The notes: generated by a model not told the origin, from the letters alone. DNA of 64,000 nt from Roseiarcus sp963813555 (GCA_963813555.1 CAWEZX010000014.1:1-64000); one strand, 5' to 3'. Counted from the first letter of the stretch, positions 44,054 through 53,750 are shown. Made by a program: numbers and translations.

Positions 44054-45543
44054 GCGGCAAGCCGGATAATCTGGGGCGCAGGCTTGCGTCCTGGCGCGGC
44101 CGGCGCGTGCTGATCGCGCTCGTGGCCGGATTGGCGCTGGGCTTGACGGCTTGCGCGTCGATCGATCCGCCGCCCGCGCCCGTTAGCGTCGCCCCGGAGC
44201 CCGTGCCGCGTCCTGTTTCGGCTGAGAAACCGAGTCCGGAACGCAAGCGGCTGATCGAGGCGTTCGGCGGCGTTTACTCGTCGCCCGCGACCCAGTCCTA
44301 TCTCGACGGCGTCCTCGCCAAGATCGCCCCCCCCTCGGGCGCCGAGGGACCGTCCTACCGCGTCACCGTGCTGAATTCGCCGATCGTCAACGCCTTCTCT
44401 TTGCCGTCAGGGGATATCTTCGTCACCCGCGGCCTCTTGGCTCTCGCCGAGGACACATCGGAAATCGCCGCGGTCATGGCGCATGAAATCGGCCATATCA
44501 CCGCACGCCACGCCGCCAAAAGAGCCGAGTTTGAAAAGACGACAGCGCTGTTCTCGCAGGTCAATTCGCAATTGCTTGCCCAGCGCGAAGCTCAGGACGA
44601 AGTCGAGGCGCGCTCGAAGCTTGCGATCGCCAGCTTTTCTCGCGAGCAGGAATTCGCGGCCGACCAGATCGGCATCAAGACCATCGCCCGCGCCGGATAC
44701 GACGCCTATGGCGCCTCTCGGTTCCTCACCGCACTCGGTGAGTGGAGCGCGTTTCGCTCGTCGGTCTCGGGCGCAGGCTCCGCCAATCGCCCCGACATGA
44801 TGGCAACTCATCCCTCGACGCCGGAGCGTATCGCCCAGGCGACCGAAACGGCGCGACAATTCGGCCCGCCGGGGACCGGCGAAACTGGGCGTAACGCCTA
44901 TCTCGCCGCCATTGACGGCCTTGCTTTCGGCGACGATCCATCGCAGGGCGTGGTCCGCGACAACGCCTTCATCCATCCAAAACTTGGTTTCGCTTTTGAT
45001 GCGCCGGACGGCTTCACGCTCGACAACCAGTCGGCCGCGCTGATCGGCGTCGGGGAAGCGGGCGGCGAGGCGCTGCGCCTCGACAGCATCGCGATCCCGG
45101 AATCGACCCCGGTCACCAGCGCCATCGGTTCGGACTGGATCGACGGCGTCAAGACGACGTCGATCGAGTCCAAGAAGATCGATGGCCTGGAGGCGGCTAC
45201 AGCGATCGCCCAAGGCGACCAGTGGAGCTTCCGCCTGGGGGCCGTGCGTCTGAACGGACGGCTTTATCGGCTCATTTTCGCCGCCCACGATCTTTCGCCA
45301 GCCGTCAATTCGCGCTTCATGGCCTCGCTCAATTCGTTCCGTCTCATAAACGCGCAGGACTCGGCGCTGGCCGCGCCGGAAAAGATCAAGATCGTCGAGG
45401 CGGCGAACGGCGACACCGCCGAAATGCTCGCCGCACGGATGGCCTTCCTGCCGCAGTGGCTCGATCAGTTCCTGATTCTCAACGGCCTCGAGCGCGACGC
45501 CGCTCTCGTTCCCGGGCAGCGCTACAAGGTGGTCGCGCGGTGA
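44050..45543 (+). CDS. M48-family zinc metalloprotease, lipoprotein (BepA/LoiP-like)
   Basis: A 497-residue envelope protease. A lipobox (LGLTACAS) near residue 36 ends the signal sequence. The M48 domain contains VMAHEIGHITARHAAKRAE with the HExxH zinc site, and the third ligand lies in SREQEFAADQIGIKTIARAG. After the protease domain a C-terminal region ends in a LysM-like segment (LILNGLERDAALVPGQRY). Such proteins control outer-membrane protein quality. It is coupled to the SNase gene before (ATGA) and rdgB after (GTGA). Confidence 0.93.
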   Translation: MSGKPDNLGRRLASWRGRRVLIALVAGLALGLTACASIDPPPAPVSVAPEPVPRPVSAEKPSPERKRLIEAFGGVYSSPATQSYLDGVLAKIAPPSGAEGPSYRVTVLNSPIVNAFSLPSGDIFVTRGLLALAEDTSEIAAVMAHEIGHITARHAAKRAEFEKTTALFSQVNSQLLAQREAQDEVEARSKLAIASFSREQEFAADQIGIKTIARAGYDAYGASRFLTALGEWSAFRSSVSGAGSANRPDMMATHPSTPERIAQATETARQFGPPGTGETGRNAYLAAIDGLAFGDDPSQGVVRDNAFIHPKLGFAFDAPDGFTLDNQSAALIGVGEAGGEALRLDSIAIPESTPVTSAIGSDWIDGVKTTSIESKKIDGLEAATAIAQGDQWSFRLGAVRLNGRLYRLIFAAHDLSPAVNSRFMASLNSFRLINAQDSALAAPEKIKIVEAANGDTAEMLAARMAFLPQWLDQFLILNGLERDAALVPGQRYKVVAR

Positions 45544-46190
45544 ACGACGACGTCCGCAGCACAAGCGAGCGTGGGCGCCTCAAGGGGCGCCTTGTCATCG
45601 CCACCCACAACGGGGGCAAGCTGCGCGAGTTTGGCGAACTGCTCCGACCTTTCGACGTCTCGCCCCTTGGCGCGTCCGCGTTGGGTCTCGACGAGCCCGA
45701 GGAGACGGGATCGACCTTCCCCGACAACGCGCTTTTGAAGGCGCGAGCCGCCGCGCGCGCTTCGGGGCTCATCGCGCTCGCCGACGATTCCGGGCTTTGC
45801 GTCGACGCGCTCGATCGCGCGCCAGGCGTCCATTCAGCAAGATGGGCCGGCGCGACGAAAGACTTCGGCGCCGCCATGGCCCGCGTCGAGAGAGAACTCA
45901 CGGCGCTCGCCGCGCCTCCGCCATGGCGGGCGGCTTTCATCAGCGTGCTGGCGCTCGCTTGGCCGGATGGCGCAGACGAAGCCTTCGAGGGCCGGGTGGA
46001 TGGGGTTCTGCTGTTCCCGCCGCGCGGGACGGCTGGATTTGGCTACGATCCAATCTTTCTCCCAGACGGCTATGACCGCACCTTCGGCGAGATGAGCTCG
46101 GAGGAGAAGCACGGGATTCCCGCTGATGGCTCGCTCGCCCTGTCGCATCGGGCCCGCGCGTTCCAGAACTTTTCGCGCGCACGGCTGTAA
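45540..46190 (+). CDS. rdgB: RdgB/HAM1 non-canonical purine NTP pyrophosphatase
   Basis: A 216-residue enzyme that hydrolyses dITP, XTP and related nucleotides to protect DNA and RNA. Motifs: VIATHNGGKLREFGELL (nucleotide-binding start), LADDSGLCVDAL (catalytic Asp), GFGYDPIFLPDG and LSHRARAF near the end. The GTG start at 45540 overlaps the M48 stop, giving translational coupling. Length is normal for the family. Confidence 0.96.
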   Translation: MNDDVRSTSERGRLKGRLVIATHNGGKLREFGELLRPFDVSPLGASALGLDEPEETGSTFPDNALLKARAAARASGLIALADDSGLCVDALDRAPGVHSARWAGATKDFGAAMARVERELTALAAPPPWRAAFISVLALAWPDGADEAFEGRVDGVLLFPPRGTAGFGYDPIFLPDGYDRTFGEMSSEEKHGIPADGSLALSHRARAFQNFSRARL

Positions 46191-46301
46191 GCGGGAGCCG
46201 AACGAGCCGCAAGCAAAAACAATTCGAGGTGGCCGCGCGCGGCGGCTTCTGGCACAAGAGCGGCGCCCGGACCGGTCGGGTGGAAGGACGGGGGTCCGCA
46301 A

Positions 46302-46856
46302 ATGCAGGTGGAAGAGACCGCTATTCCGGCGGTCAAGATCGTGACGCCGAAGAAGCACGGCGACGCCCGAGGGTTTTTCTCCGAGGTCTACAACCGCTCC
46401 GACTGGGATAAAGCGGGTCTCGAATGGACCTTTGTGCAGGACAACCATTCCTATTCGGCGACGGTCGGCACCTTGCGCGGGCTGCATTTCCAGACGCCGC
46501 CTTTCGCTCAAGCCAAGCTGGTGCGCGTCGCGCGCGGCCGTATTCTTGATGTCGCGGTCGATATTCGCCGCTCCTCTTCCACCTTCGGCAAACATGTCGC
46601 GATCGAACTCTCGGCGGAGAACTGGCGCCAGTTGCTGATCCCGATCGGATTTGCTCACGCCTTCATCACTTTGGAGCCCGACGTCGAGGTTCTTTACAAA
46701 GCGACCGCGCTCTATTCGGCCGCGCATGACCGAGGCGTCGCCTGGGACGATCCGGCGATCGGAATTGCCTGGCCGTCGCTAGCCGGAGGCCCGGTTCTCT
46801 CGGACAAGGATCGCCGGTGGCCGGCGCTCAAGGACGCGCCGGAACTGTTCGAATGA
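46302..46856 (+). CDS. rfbC: dTDP-4-dehydrorhamnose 3,5-epimerase
   Basis: A 184-residue cupin-fold epimerase for dTDP-L-rhamnose synthesis. Motifs include RGFFSEVYNRSDWDKA, the catalytic-His region TLRGLHFQTPPFAQ, and the conserved PIGFAHAFITLEPDVEVLYK. It overlaps rfbD by ATGA, and rfbB and rfbA follow. The group makes the rhamnose donor for surface polysaccharide. A 111-bp gap after rdgB may contain its promoter. Confidence 0.96.
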   Translation: MQVEETAIPAVKIVTPKKHGDARGFFSEVYNRSDWDKAGLEWTFVQDNHSYSATVGTLRGLHFQTPPFAQAKLVRVARGRILDVAVDIRRSSSTFGKHVAIELSAENWRQLLIPIGFAHAFITLEPDVEVLYKATALYSAAHDRGVAWDDPAIGIAWPSLAGGPVLSDKDRRWPALKDAPELFE

Positions 46857-47731
46857 TGCGGATTGCAGTCACCGGATCGAAGGGCCAGGTGGCGACGTCT
46901 CTCATTGAGCGCGCCGGCCTTAAGGCCGAGGTCGTCGCGCTCGGCCGACCGAGCTTCGATCTTACCGATCGCGCCGCCGTCCTTTCTGGGCTCGAAGCGG
47001 CGCGCCCCGACGTCGTGGTCAACGCCGCCGCCTACACAGCGGTGGACAAAGCGGAGGCGGAAGAGGCGACCGCCGTTCGGGTGAATGGCGACGGGGCGGG
47101 GCATGTGGCCGAAGCCGCGGCGCGGCTCGCCGTTCCCCTCCTGCATCTCTCGACCGACTACGTGTTCGACGGGGCCCTCGACCGCGCTTATCGGGAAGAC
47201 GATCCGACCGCCCCCGCCGGGGCTTACGGGCGCTCCAAGCTCGTCGGCGAAAAGCTGGTGGCCGAGCGCTGTGAAGACAGCGTCATTCTGCGCACCGCCT
47301 GGGTCTATAGCCCCTTCGGCGCGAATTTCGTCCGCACCATGCTGAGGCTTAACGAGACCCGGGACGAGGTCGGCGTCGTCGCCGACCAGCGAGGAAACCC
47401 GACGTCGGCGCTCGACATCGCCGACGCGCTCATCGCGATGGCGGCAAGGGTGAAGGAGGACGCGTCGCCGACGTTGCGGGGCGTCTTTCACATGACCGGC
47501 TCGGGCGAGGCGACCTGGGCGGATTTCGCTGAAGCCCTCTTCAGCGAGGCCGCGACGCGAGGCCGGCGCTTAACCCGCGTCAAGCGCATCGCGACCGCCG
47601 ACTACCCAACACCCGCCCGAAGGCCGGCCAATTCCCGCCTCGACAACGAAAAGCTCACTCGCGTATACGGCCTCAAACTGCCGGAATGGCGCCGGTCGGC
47701 GGCCGCCTGTTGCGACCGCCTTCTGTCATGA
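46853..47731 (+). CDS. rfbD: dTDP-4-dehydrorhamnose reductase
   Basis: A 292-residue short-chain dehydrogenase that makes dTDP-L-rhamnose with NAD(P)H. The N-terminal nucleotide site is AVTGSKGQVATSL, the catalytic Thr/Ser region is LLHLSTDYVFDG, and the Y-x-x-x-K pair is GAYGRSKLVGEK. The ATG at 46853 overlaps the rfbC stop. It lies 63 bp before rfbB. Confidence 0.96.
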   Translation: MMRIAVTGSKGQVATSLIERAGLKAEVVALGRPSFDLTDRAAVLSGLEAARPDVVVNAAAYTAVDKAEAEEATAVRVNGDGAGHVAEAAARLAVPLLHLSTDYVFDGALDRAYREDDPTAPAGAYGRSKLVGEKLVAERCEDSVILRTAWVYSPFGANFVRTMLRLNETRDEVGVVADQRGNPTSALDIADALIAMAARVKEDASPTLRGVFHMTGSGEATWADFAEALFSEAATRGRRLTRVKRIATADYPTPARRPANSRLDNEKLTRVYGLKLPEWRRSAAACCDRLLS

Positions 47732-47794
47732 TCGCTGAGTCGGGCCGCCTGCCCCGCCGGCGATTGGAACTCGAGAATTCACTCAGGGGTGCTC

Positions 47795-48865
47795 ATGCAG
47801 CGCAAAATGCTTGTGACCGGCGGCGCGGGATTCATCGGCTCGGCTGTGTGCCGCCGTCTGGTCGCCGACGGCGCCTTCGTGCTCAACCTCGACGCGCTGA
47901 CCTATGCCGGCAATTTGCAGTCTCTGGCGACGATCGACAATGCGCCCAACTATCGGTTCGCCAAGGTCGACATATGCGACCGGCGCGCCGTGGCGCAAGC
48001 GTTCGAGACCTTTGCTCCCGATCAGGTCATCCATCTGGCTGCTGAGAGCCACGTCGACCGCTCGATCGAGGCGGGCGACGCTTTCATCCAGACCAATGTC
48101 GTCGGCACGTTCTCGATGCTGGAGGCGGCGCGAGCCTATTGGCAGACGCTGCCGGCGCCGCGGCGGGACGCGTTCCGTTTCCTGCATGTGTCGACCGACG
48201 AAGTTTACGGCTCACTCGGGGACGACGGCGCCTTCGTCGAAGGAACGCCATACGATCCGAGTTCGCCTTATTCCGCCTCCAAGGCGGCGGCGGATCACCT
48301 CGTCTCGGCCTGGGCGCGGACCTACGGCTTCCCGGCCCTGATCTCGAATTGCTCGAACAATTACGGCCCCTATCATTTCCCGGAGAAGCTCATTCCGCTG
48401 ATCATTCTCAACGCCATGCACGGCAAGCCGCTGCCGGTCTACGGCGCGGGAGCCAACGTGCGCGACTGGCTCTATGTCGAGGACCACGCGCGGGCGCTCG
48501 ATTTGATCGTGGCGCGCGGCCGGATCGGCGAAAAATATAATGTCGGCGGCCGCAACGAACGCCGCAACATCGATGTCGTGCGGCGCGTCTGCGCGATCCT
48601 CGATCGTCTTCGCCCGATGGGGCGCCCGCACGAGTCCCTGATCGCCTTCGTCTCTGACCGGCCGGGTCACGACCTGCGCTACGCGATCGACGCGACCAAG
48701 CTCGAACGCGACCTTGGCTGGCGCGCGCTCGAAACGTTCGAGAGCGGCATTGAGAAAACGGTGCTTTGGTATCTCGACAACGAATGGTGGTGGCGCCCGC
48801 TCAGAGAGAAGGTTTACGCAGGCGAGCGTCTCGGCGTCATCGCCGAGGCCGGGACCGTGGCTTAA
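47795..48865 (+). CDS. rfbB: dTDP-glucose 4,6-dehydratase
   Basis: A 356-residue SDR enzyme that forms dTDP-4-keto-6-deoxyglucose. The NAD site is VTGGAGFIGSAVCRRL. The family motif LHVSTDEVYGSLGDDGAF carries the catalytic Asp-Glu pair, and SPYSASKAAADHLV the Tyr-Lys pair. The ATG at 47795 lies behind AGGGGTG. Complete length, and the second step of the rhamnose pathway. Confidence 0.97.
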   Translation: MQRKMLVTGGAGFIGSAVCRRLVADGAFVLNLDALTYAGNLQSLATIDNAPNYRFAKVDICDRRAVAQAFETFAPDQVIHLAAESHVDRSIEAGDAFIQTNVVGTFSMLEAARAYWQTLPAPRRDAFRFLHVSTDEVYGSLGDDGAFVEGTPYDPSSPYSASKAAADHLVSAWARTYGFPALISNCSNNYGPYHFPEKLIPLIILNAMHGKPLPVYGAGANVRDWLYVEDHARALDLIVARGRIGEKYNVGGRNERRNIDVVRRVCAILDRLRPMGRPHESLIAFVSDRPGHDLRYAIDATKLERDLGWRALETFESGIEKTVLWYLDNEWWWRPLREKVYAGERLGVIAEAGTVA

Positions 48866-48889
48866 GGTGCGAGTGGGGTTTCTACGGCG

Positions 48890-49786
48890 ATGAAAGGCAT
48901 CATTCTGGCGGGCGGCGCGGGTACGCGGCTGCATCCAATCACCCTCGCGGTCTCCAAGCAGCTCGTCCCCGTCTACGACAAGCCGATGATCTATTATCCC
49001 CTGTCGGTCGTTATGCTCGCCGGGATCCGCGAGGCGCTCATCATCTCGACGCCGCATGACCTGCCGATGTTCCGCCGCCTGCTCGGCGATGGCGCGGAAT
49101 GGGGCATCCGAATCGAATACGCCGAACAGCCTGAGCCCAATGGGCTGGCGCAAGCTTTCGTCATAGGCGAGGAGTTCGTGAGCGGCGGGCCGGCGATGCT
49201 CGTCCTCGGCGACAACATCTTCTACGGCGCGGGCTTGAGCGAGCAGCTTCGGCGGGCGGCGGGGCGCGACCGCGGCGCGACGGTGTTCGCCTATCACGTG
49301 CCGGATCCGGAGCGCTACGGCGTGGTTGAATTCGATTCCGCCGACCGCGCCGTATCGATCGAGGAGAAGCCGGCCGTTCCCAAGTCGCACTGGGCGGTGA
49401 CTGGCCTCTATTTCTACGATTCGAGCGTCGTCGAGATCGCCAAGGGGCTCAGGCCGTCGGCGCGCGGTGAGTACGAGATCACCGACGTCAATCGCGTCTA
49501 TCTCGAAGCCGGGGCGTTGAGCGTCGAGCGGATGGGGCGCGGCTTCGCCTGGCTCGACACCGGAACTCCGGACTCGCTGATCGACGCCGCGAGCTTTGTC
49601 AGGACGCTGGAGCAGCGACAGGGGACCAAGATCAGCTGCCCGGAGGAAATCGCCTTCGACCTCGGGCTGATCGACGTCGCTCAATTCAAGCGCCTCATCG
49701 CGCGCTTCGGCAAAAGCTCGTACGGGCGATATCTCCAGTCTGTGCTCGAGGAGCGTGGCGAGGCCCCCGGCGCGGCGCTGATTTGA
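48890..49786 (+). CDS. rfbA: Glucose-1-phosphate thymidylyltransferase
   Basis: A 298-residue nucleotidyltransferase that activates glucose-1-P with dTTP, the first pathway step. The signature ILAGGAGTRLHPITLAVSKQ is followed by YDKPMIYYPL, the metal-binding LVLGDNIFYG and the C-terminal SSYGRYLQ-type region (KSSYGRYLQSVL). It lies 24 bp after rfbB and ends the rfbCDBA operon. Confidence 0.97.
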   Translation: MKGIILAGGAGTRLHPITLAVSKQLVPVYDKPMIYYPLSVVMLAGIREALIISTPHDLPMFRRLLGDGAEWGIRIEYAEQPEPNGLAQAFVIGEEFVSGGPAMLVLGDNIFYGAGLSEQLRRAAGRDRGATVFAYHVPDPERYGVVEFDSADRAVSIEEKPAVPKSHWAVTGLYFYDSSVVEIAKGLRPSARGEYEITDVNRVYLEAGALSVERMGRGFAWLDTGTPDSLIDAASFVRTLEQRQGTKISCPEEIAFDLGLIDVAQFKRLIARFGKSSYGRYLQSVLEERGEAPGAALI

Positions 49787-50034
49787 GGCTAGGATGGGCG
49801 TGATCGTCATTCCGCGTGGCCTTAATCAATCATTGCGAACCCGGCCGGTGCGAATGGAACGAACTGCGCCACAATTATGGGGCACTTATAGCGGTCGGCC
49901 CGTCGAAACCTAGCCGATTTCAAACGACGGGACATCGGCGGCGCTGGCGCAATCGCCGGCCATTTGGCGCTGGCGGCTCGTCCAAGTAACCTCTTGAACC
50001 GGTCCTCGGAGCCGAAAGGATAAGGATAGGGGTG

Positions 50035-51006
50035 ATGACCGAGAAGCGGCGACGCGACGAACCGCGATCCGGCCCGCAGAACGGCGGCGCCCGCTCCAAC
50101 GTGGACCGCGCGCTCAAATCGATTGTTACGGTTCAATCCTCAATTCCGGAGGACGCTTTCACCGCCCAGACGCTCGGCGAGCAGCGCTCGGGCAGCGGCG
50201 TCGTCATCCGCGACAGCGGCCTTGTGCTGACCATCGGCTATCTGATCACGGAGGCCGAAAACGTCTGGCTCGCCGACGCCGACGGGCGGGTCACCCCCGC
50301 GCACGCGCTCGCCGTCGATGCGGAGACCGGCTTCGGTCTCGTCCAGGCGCTGGGCGAGCTCAATTGCCCGGCGCTCGAGCTCGGCCGCTCGAGTGAGGCC
50401 AAGCTCGGCGACCCAGTGACGGTGGCGGCTGGCGCGGGGACGAAGCCGGTGAAGGCGATGATCGTCGGCAAGCAGGAGTTCGCGGGCTATTGGGAATACT
50501 TCCTTGAGGAGGCGATCTTCACCTCGCCCGCCCATCAATTCTGGGGCGGCGCCGGCGCAATCGACAGCGAGGGCAGGCTGGTCGGCATCGGCTCGTTGCA
50601 TGTCGAGCAACTGAGCGAGCGCAGCGGTCCGCGCGACATCAACATGATCGTGCCGATCGACCTTTTGGCGCCGATTCTCGACGATCTCCTCACCTACGGG
50701 CGAGTCAACAAGCCGGCGCGGCCCTGGCTTGGCGTTTTCTCGGCCGAAAACGGCGATGAGATTGTAGTCGCGAGCGTCGCCGAACAGGGGCCGGCGGCGG
50801 CAGCGGGAATCCGCCGCGGCGACGTTCTCGCCGGCGTCGGCGGGGCGGAGATCGAAAGCCTTGGAGATTTTTATCGCAAGATCTGGAGTTGAGGTCCGGC
50901 CGGGGTCGAGATTCCGATCGAAATCGTTCGCGACGGCCGGGCGATAGGCTTGCGCGTGCGGTCGGCCGATCGCTCAACCTTCATGAAACGCCCGCGCTTG
51001 CAGTAA
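50035..51006 (+). pseudogene. Trypsin-fold/PDZ protein (HtrA-like) lacking the catalytic triad, with in-frame TGA
   Basis: From ATG 50035 a DegP-like fold is readable: SGSGVVIRDSGLVLTIGYLI, DAETGFGLVQALGELN, FTSPAHQFWGGAGAIDSEGR and a PDZ domain (RPWLGVFSAENGDEIVV, AAAAGIRRGDVLAGVGG). The His of T-N-x-H-V is replaced (T-I-G-Y), and the G-N-S-G-G serine region reads W-G-G-A-G, so it cannot cut peptides. No signal peptide is seen. At 50890 the PDZ frame meets TGA, but the same frame goes on as GPAGVEIPIEIVRDGRAIGL to TAA at 51004. The stop is either real truncation, read-through, or an error. A binding role is possible. Confidence 0.78.
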
Positions 51007-51148
51007 GCGCGATGGGGCATCGAAGAACGCTCCAGTTGGGCCCGCCGGCTCCGTGGCGCCTGGATCGTCCTTCGAGACGCCGCGCTCCACGCGGCCCTCA
51101 GGACGAGGTCTGAGGATGGCGATCGGCTCCATCCAACCCAATCCGCCC

Positions 51149-51910
51149 TCAGCCGGGCCCGCGCGCGTCAGAAACCTCGTTGACCAGCTTGCGCACCATC
51201 GCTGCGCCAAAGGTCGTGAAATCGTCGATCTGGACCACGAACGCGCCGGGGCCGCCGATCACATTCTCGCGATAATATTGGGCGAGGCCGCCGGGCGGGT
51301 TGGTGTGCATGGCGAGATAGCCGCCCGTCGCCGCCGCCTTGCGATTGAAGATGGCGAGCCCGTTGATCACCGCGCCGGCTCCGACCGCCGCATCACGCGC
51401 TTCGGTCACCGGGCGCCCCTGGTTGCTCGTGCCATCGCCCGAGACGTCGATCACCCGCCGGCCGGTCTCGAAGGCGCTCTCAGCGAACAGCGCGAAGGAG
51501 AAATCGATCGCCGCGCCGATCGCGGTCCGCCCGATATAGGAGCGCGGCGCCGCCGCCATCGCGGCGACGAAGGCGCGCGCGTCCGTCGGGTTGCGGATCA
51601 CCACCCAGTCGACCACGACCCGCTCTTCGCCATCGCCGGCCCACTCGACGTAGGAGAGAGCAATTGCGCCGTGCGGCCCGGTCGAGATCGCATCGATAAG
51701 TTGCTGGCTCTGGATCGCGTCGCTATAGCCGCGCCGCTGCAGCGCAAACTCCTCGTCGTCGATGCTGCGGGAGACGTCCGCGGCCAGCACGATCGCAGCG
51801 TCGACCGCAACCGGAGGGCTCGCCGCGCTCGCCCGTGGCGCTTGAGCGGCGATGATCGCCAGCGCGACGACGGCGCAGAGCGCCAGATCGATCCGCAAGC
51901 CGCTGCGCAT
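51149..51910 (-). CDS. DUF1194 family exported protein (VWA-like)
   Basis: A 253-residue protein with a Sec signal (LALCAVVALAIIAAQAPRASA) and a von Willebrand-A-like fold. The metal-site motif D-x-S-x-S is AADVSRSIDDEEFALQR, with later FETGRRVIDVSGDGTSNQG. The function of DUF1194 is unknown; it is common in Alphaproteobacteria. The ATG at 51910 begins the signal peptide; longer frames have no homology. Confidence 0.9.
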   Translation of the reverse strand: MRSGLRIDLALCAVVALAIIAAQAPRASAASPPVAVDAAIVLAADVSRSIDDEEFALQRRGYSDAIQSQQLIDAISTGPHGAIALSYVEWAGDGEERVVVDWVVIRNPTDARAFVAAMAAAPRSYIGRTAIGAAIDFSFALFAESAFETGRRVIDVSGDGTSNQGRPVTEARDAAVGAGAVINGLAIFNRKAAATGGYLAMHTNPPGGLAQYYRENVIGGPGAFVVQIDDFTTFGAAMVRKLVNEVSDARGPG

Positions 51911-52077
51911 CAAAGCCTCCTCCGCCCCGCCCGTGGGATCATAAGGCGGCGAAGCGCGCGCCGGAAGGGCGCGCTCACACTTTGACGTGAAGGATGGCGT
52001 CGCCTTTGCTCGCGACGTCGTTCCCGACCACAACGAACGCGGCTACTCCCGGCGGCTCCGAGCTTGCTGGAAGAAGA

Positions 52078-52208
52078 CGCGAGAGGAGAACCAAATCAAG
52101 GACGATCCAAAAAGGGCCGCCGCCCCCCGGGGCGGTGCGTCCGCAGCCCACTCTTCGAATGGGATCTTACGCCTTATGACGCATCCTTGATTTGGAGCTC
52201 CTCTCGCG
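52078..52208. repeat. 131-bp nested inverted repeat (MITE-like or structured RNA)
   Basis: Outer arms CGCGAGAGGAGAACCAAATC... (52078-52102) and its near-perfect complement (52184-52208) match at 23 of 25 positions around an 81-base interior. Inside lies a second stem CCGCCCC/GGGGCGG at 52120-52135. It sits in the intergenic gap between two minus-strand genes. No family or target duplication was identified. Confidence 0.7.
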
Positions 52209-52245
52209 CCTGAGTTTCGCGACGAACCGCTGGCAATCGTTTGCG

Positions 52246-52731
52246 CTATTCCGCCGCGAGCATGCCGCGCAGGGTGTGGCTTTCGCCGTCGAGCGTGGCG
52301 TAAACGATATCGTCAATGCGCCATTCGCCGCGTTCAAACAGCATGGCGAAGGTCAACCGCTCCCGCGCGCCGTCGCCGCGGGCAAATTCGGCGCGCACCT
52401 TGGCGGCGTCGCGCGTTTCCGAGATCGGGGCGACGCTGAGCGCCACAAGATGGGGCGCCTGGTCGCTGAACGGATCGGTGACGATCGCTGCCGAGGGGGC
52501 CCGCGCCGTGATGACCTCATCCGTCACGATTGAGCGTAACAGCGAACGCGAGAAGAAGCGCGCCCGTAGCGTGTTGTCGCTCATGATCCCCCCGCCGTGG
52601 CCTTGGATGGCCGTTTCGTCGGCGGCGTAGGCGTCCTTGATGGCGCCTTCCGGAGAATGTCGATAGATGCCTGCTTCAGCGGCGAGCGCAAAGGGGAGGA
52701 GGCAGGCCACCGCGACCAAGATCCTCTTCAT
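52246..52731 (-). CDS. Exported DUF3828-like protein
   Basis: A 161-residue protein with a signal peptide (MKRILVAVACLLPFALAAEA). The mature part resembles small secreted DUF3828-type proteins: SPEGAIKDAYAADETA, ARFFSRSLLRSIVTDE and FAMLFERGEWRIDDIVYATL. It has no catalytic motif. The assignment to DUF3828 is by general pattern and is tentative; it is otherwise a hypothetical periplasmic protein. Confidence 0.75.
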   Translation of the reverse strand: MKRILVAVACLLPFALAAEAGIYRHSPEGAIKDAYAADETAIQGHGGGIMSDNTLRARFFSRSLLRSIVTDEVITARAPSAAIVTDPFSDQAPHLVALSVAPISETRDAAKVRAEFARGDGARERLTFAMLFERGEWRIDDIVYATLDGESHTLRGMLAAE

Positions 52732-53051
52732 GACGCAATTCCTTCCAATTCGTAAATAAAATCTAACGCCGTGCCGGATCGCCCGCTGTGACGCGCGTCA
52801 CACTTCGAACAGAGGGTAGGAGGGTGCGAGGCGTTGGCCGGAAACGGTTCCGAATTGCCCGGGGCGTGACAGCGATGTTGACCAAAGCGTTGTCTCGTCG
52901 ACCTCCCGCGGCGGCGGCCGCCATGTCTTTCGGCCCGCCCGCGTTGCGTAAAATATGTCTTAAGCCGCTGAAAAAGCGTGCGCGCGCACAGAAGTGCATA
53001 CCGCCCGTCCCGCCCCTCTTCGCGGCTAAAGCGGCGAACCCGGCGGAGCGC
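52732..53051. other. Gene-free stretch
   Basis: Contains the promoter region of the DUF3828-like gene and no recognisable coding frame. The palindrome GACGCGCGTC lies at about 52791. Confidence 0.4.
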
Positions 53052-53750
53052 TCAGCGCCTTCGGCCCGCGAACCCCTTGGCGAGAAAAAGCCCGCCCTGG
53101 CGCAGACCCTCGGCGTCGATCCCGTGGCCGATTCCAAGCGAGAGGTGCCACTGAGTCGGGATCGACGCTTGAGCGAGCGCTTCGGCCGCCACGAACATCG
53201 CGTCAAACGGGATCAATTGATCCTGATCGCCGTGGACGAGCAGGATCGGCGGGGGCGCGCCGCGCGCATCGCGCGCCGTTGCTTCGTCGAGCCTCTCGGG
53301 GCCGACTAGGAGGCCGGAAAAACCGAGAATCGCCGCCGGCGCTCGCGGACGCCTTAAGCCCACATGCAGCGCCATCATCGTCCCTTGGGAGAAGCCGACC
53401 AGCGCCAGCTTCGAATCATCGAGCCCGAGGCGCTTGAGCTCGGCGTCGAGAAAATCGTCGATTCCGCCGCGCGCCTTGACTGCGCCGGCCCAGCGCTCCC
53501 CCCCGCCGCCAGGATCGGCCGGCGGCGGCCGATTGGAGAGCGCGAACCACTGCCGGCCCATCGGCGAGGCGGGTGAGCGCTCGGGGGCGTGGGGCGAGAC
53601 GAAAGCGGCCTCCGGCATCAAAGCGCGCCATTGACGCCCAAGCTCAATGAGATCATTGCCGTCGGCCCCGTAGCCGTGCAGAAACACCACCAGCTGGCTG
53701 GTTCGGCCGGCGGCCGCCGGGATGCGGGGTCCGTCCAGGGCGGCGCTCAT
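53052..53750 (-). CDS. Alpha/beta-hydrolase, phospholipase/carboxylesterase type (YpfH-like)
   Basis: A 232-residue esterase. The oxyanion strand is VVFLHGYGADGNDLIELG. The nucleophile elbow is LVGFSQGTMMAL (Ser), and the Asp and His lie in LLVHGDQDQLIPF and LGIGHGIDAEGL. It is similar to acyl-protein thioesterase-like enzymes with broad short-chain ester activity. Cytoplasmic. It lies 36 bp after alkA and is probably co-transcribed. Confidence 0.93.
   Translation of the reverse strand: MSAALDGPRIPAAAGRTSQLVVFLHGYGADGNDLIELGRQWRALMPEAAFVSPHAPERSPASPMGRQWFALSNRPPPADPGGGGERWAGAVKARGGIDDFLDAELKRLGLDDSKLALVGFSQGTMMALHVGLRRPRAPAAILGFSGLLVGPERLDEATARDARGAPPPILLVHGDQDQLIPFDAMFVAAEALAQASIPTQWHLSLGIGHGIDAEGLRQGGLFLAKGFAGRRR

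Noticed and set aside
48212..49810. 532-codon minus-strand frame across rfbB and rfbA
   Set aside because: Spans two genes with intact catalytic motifs on the other strand; no homology of its own.
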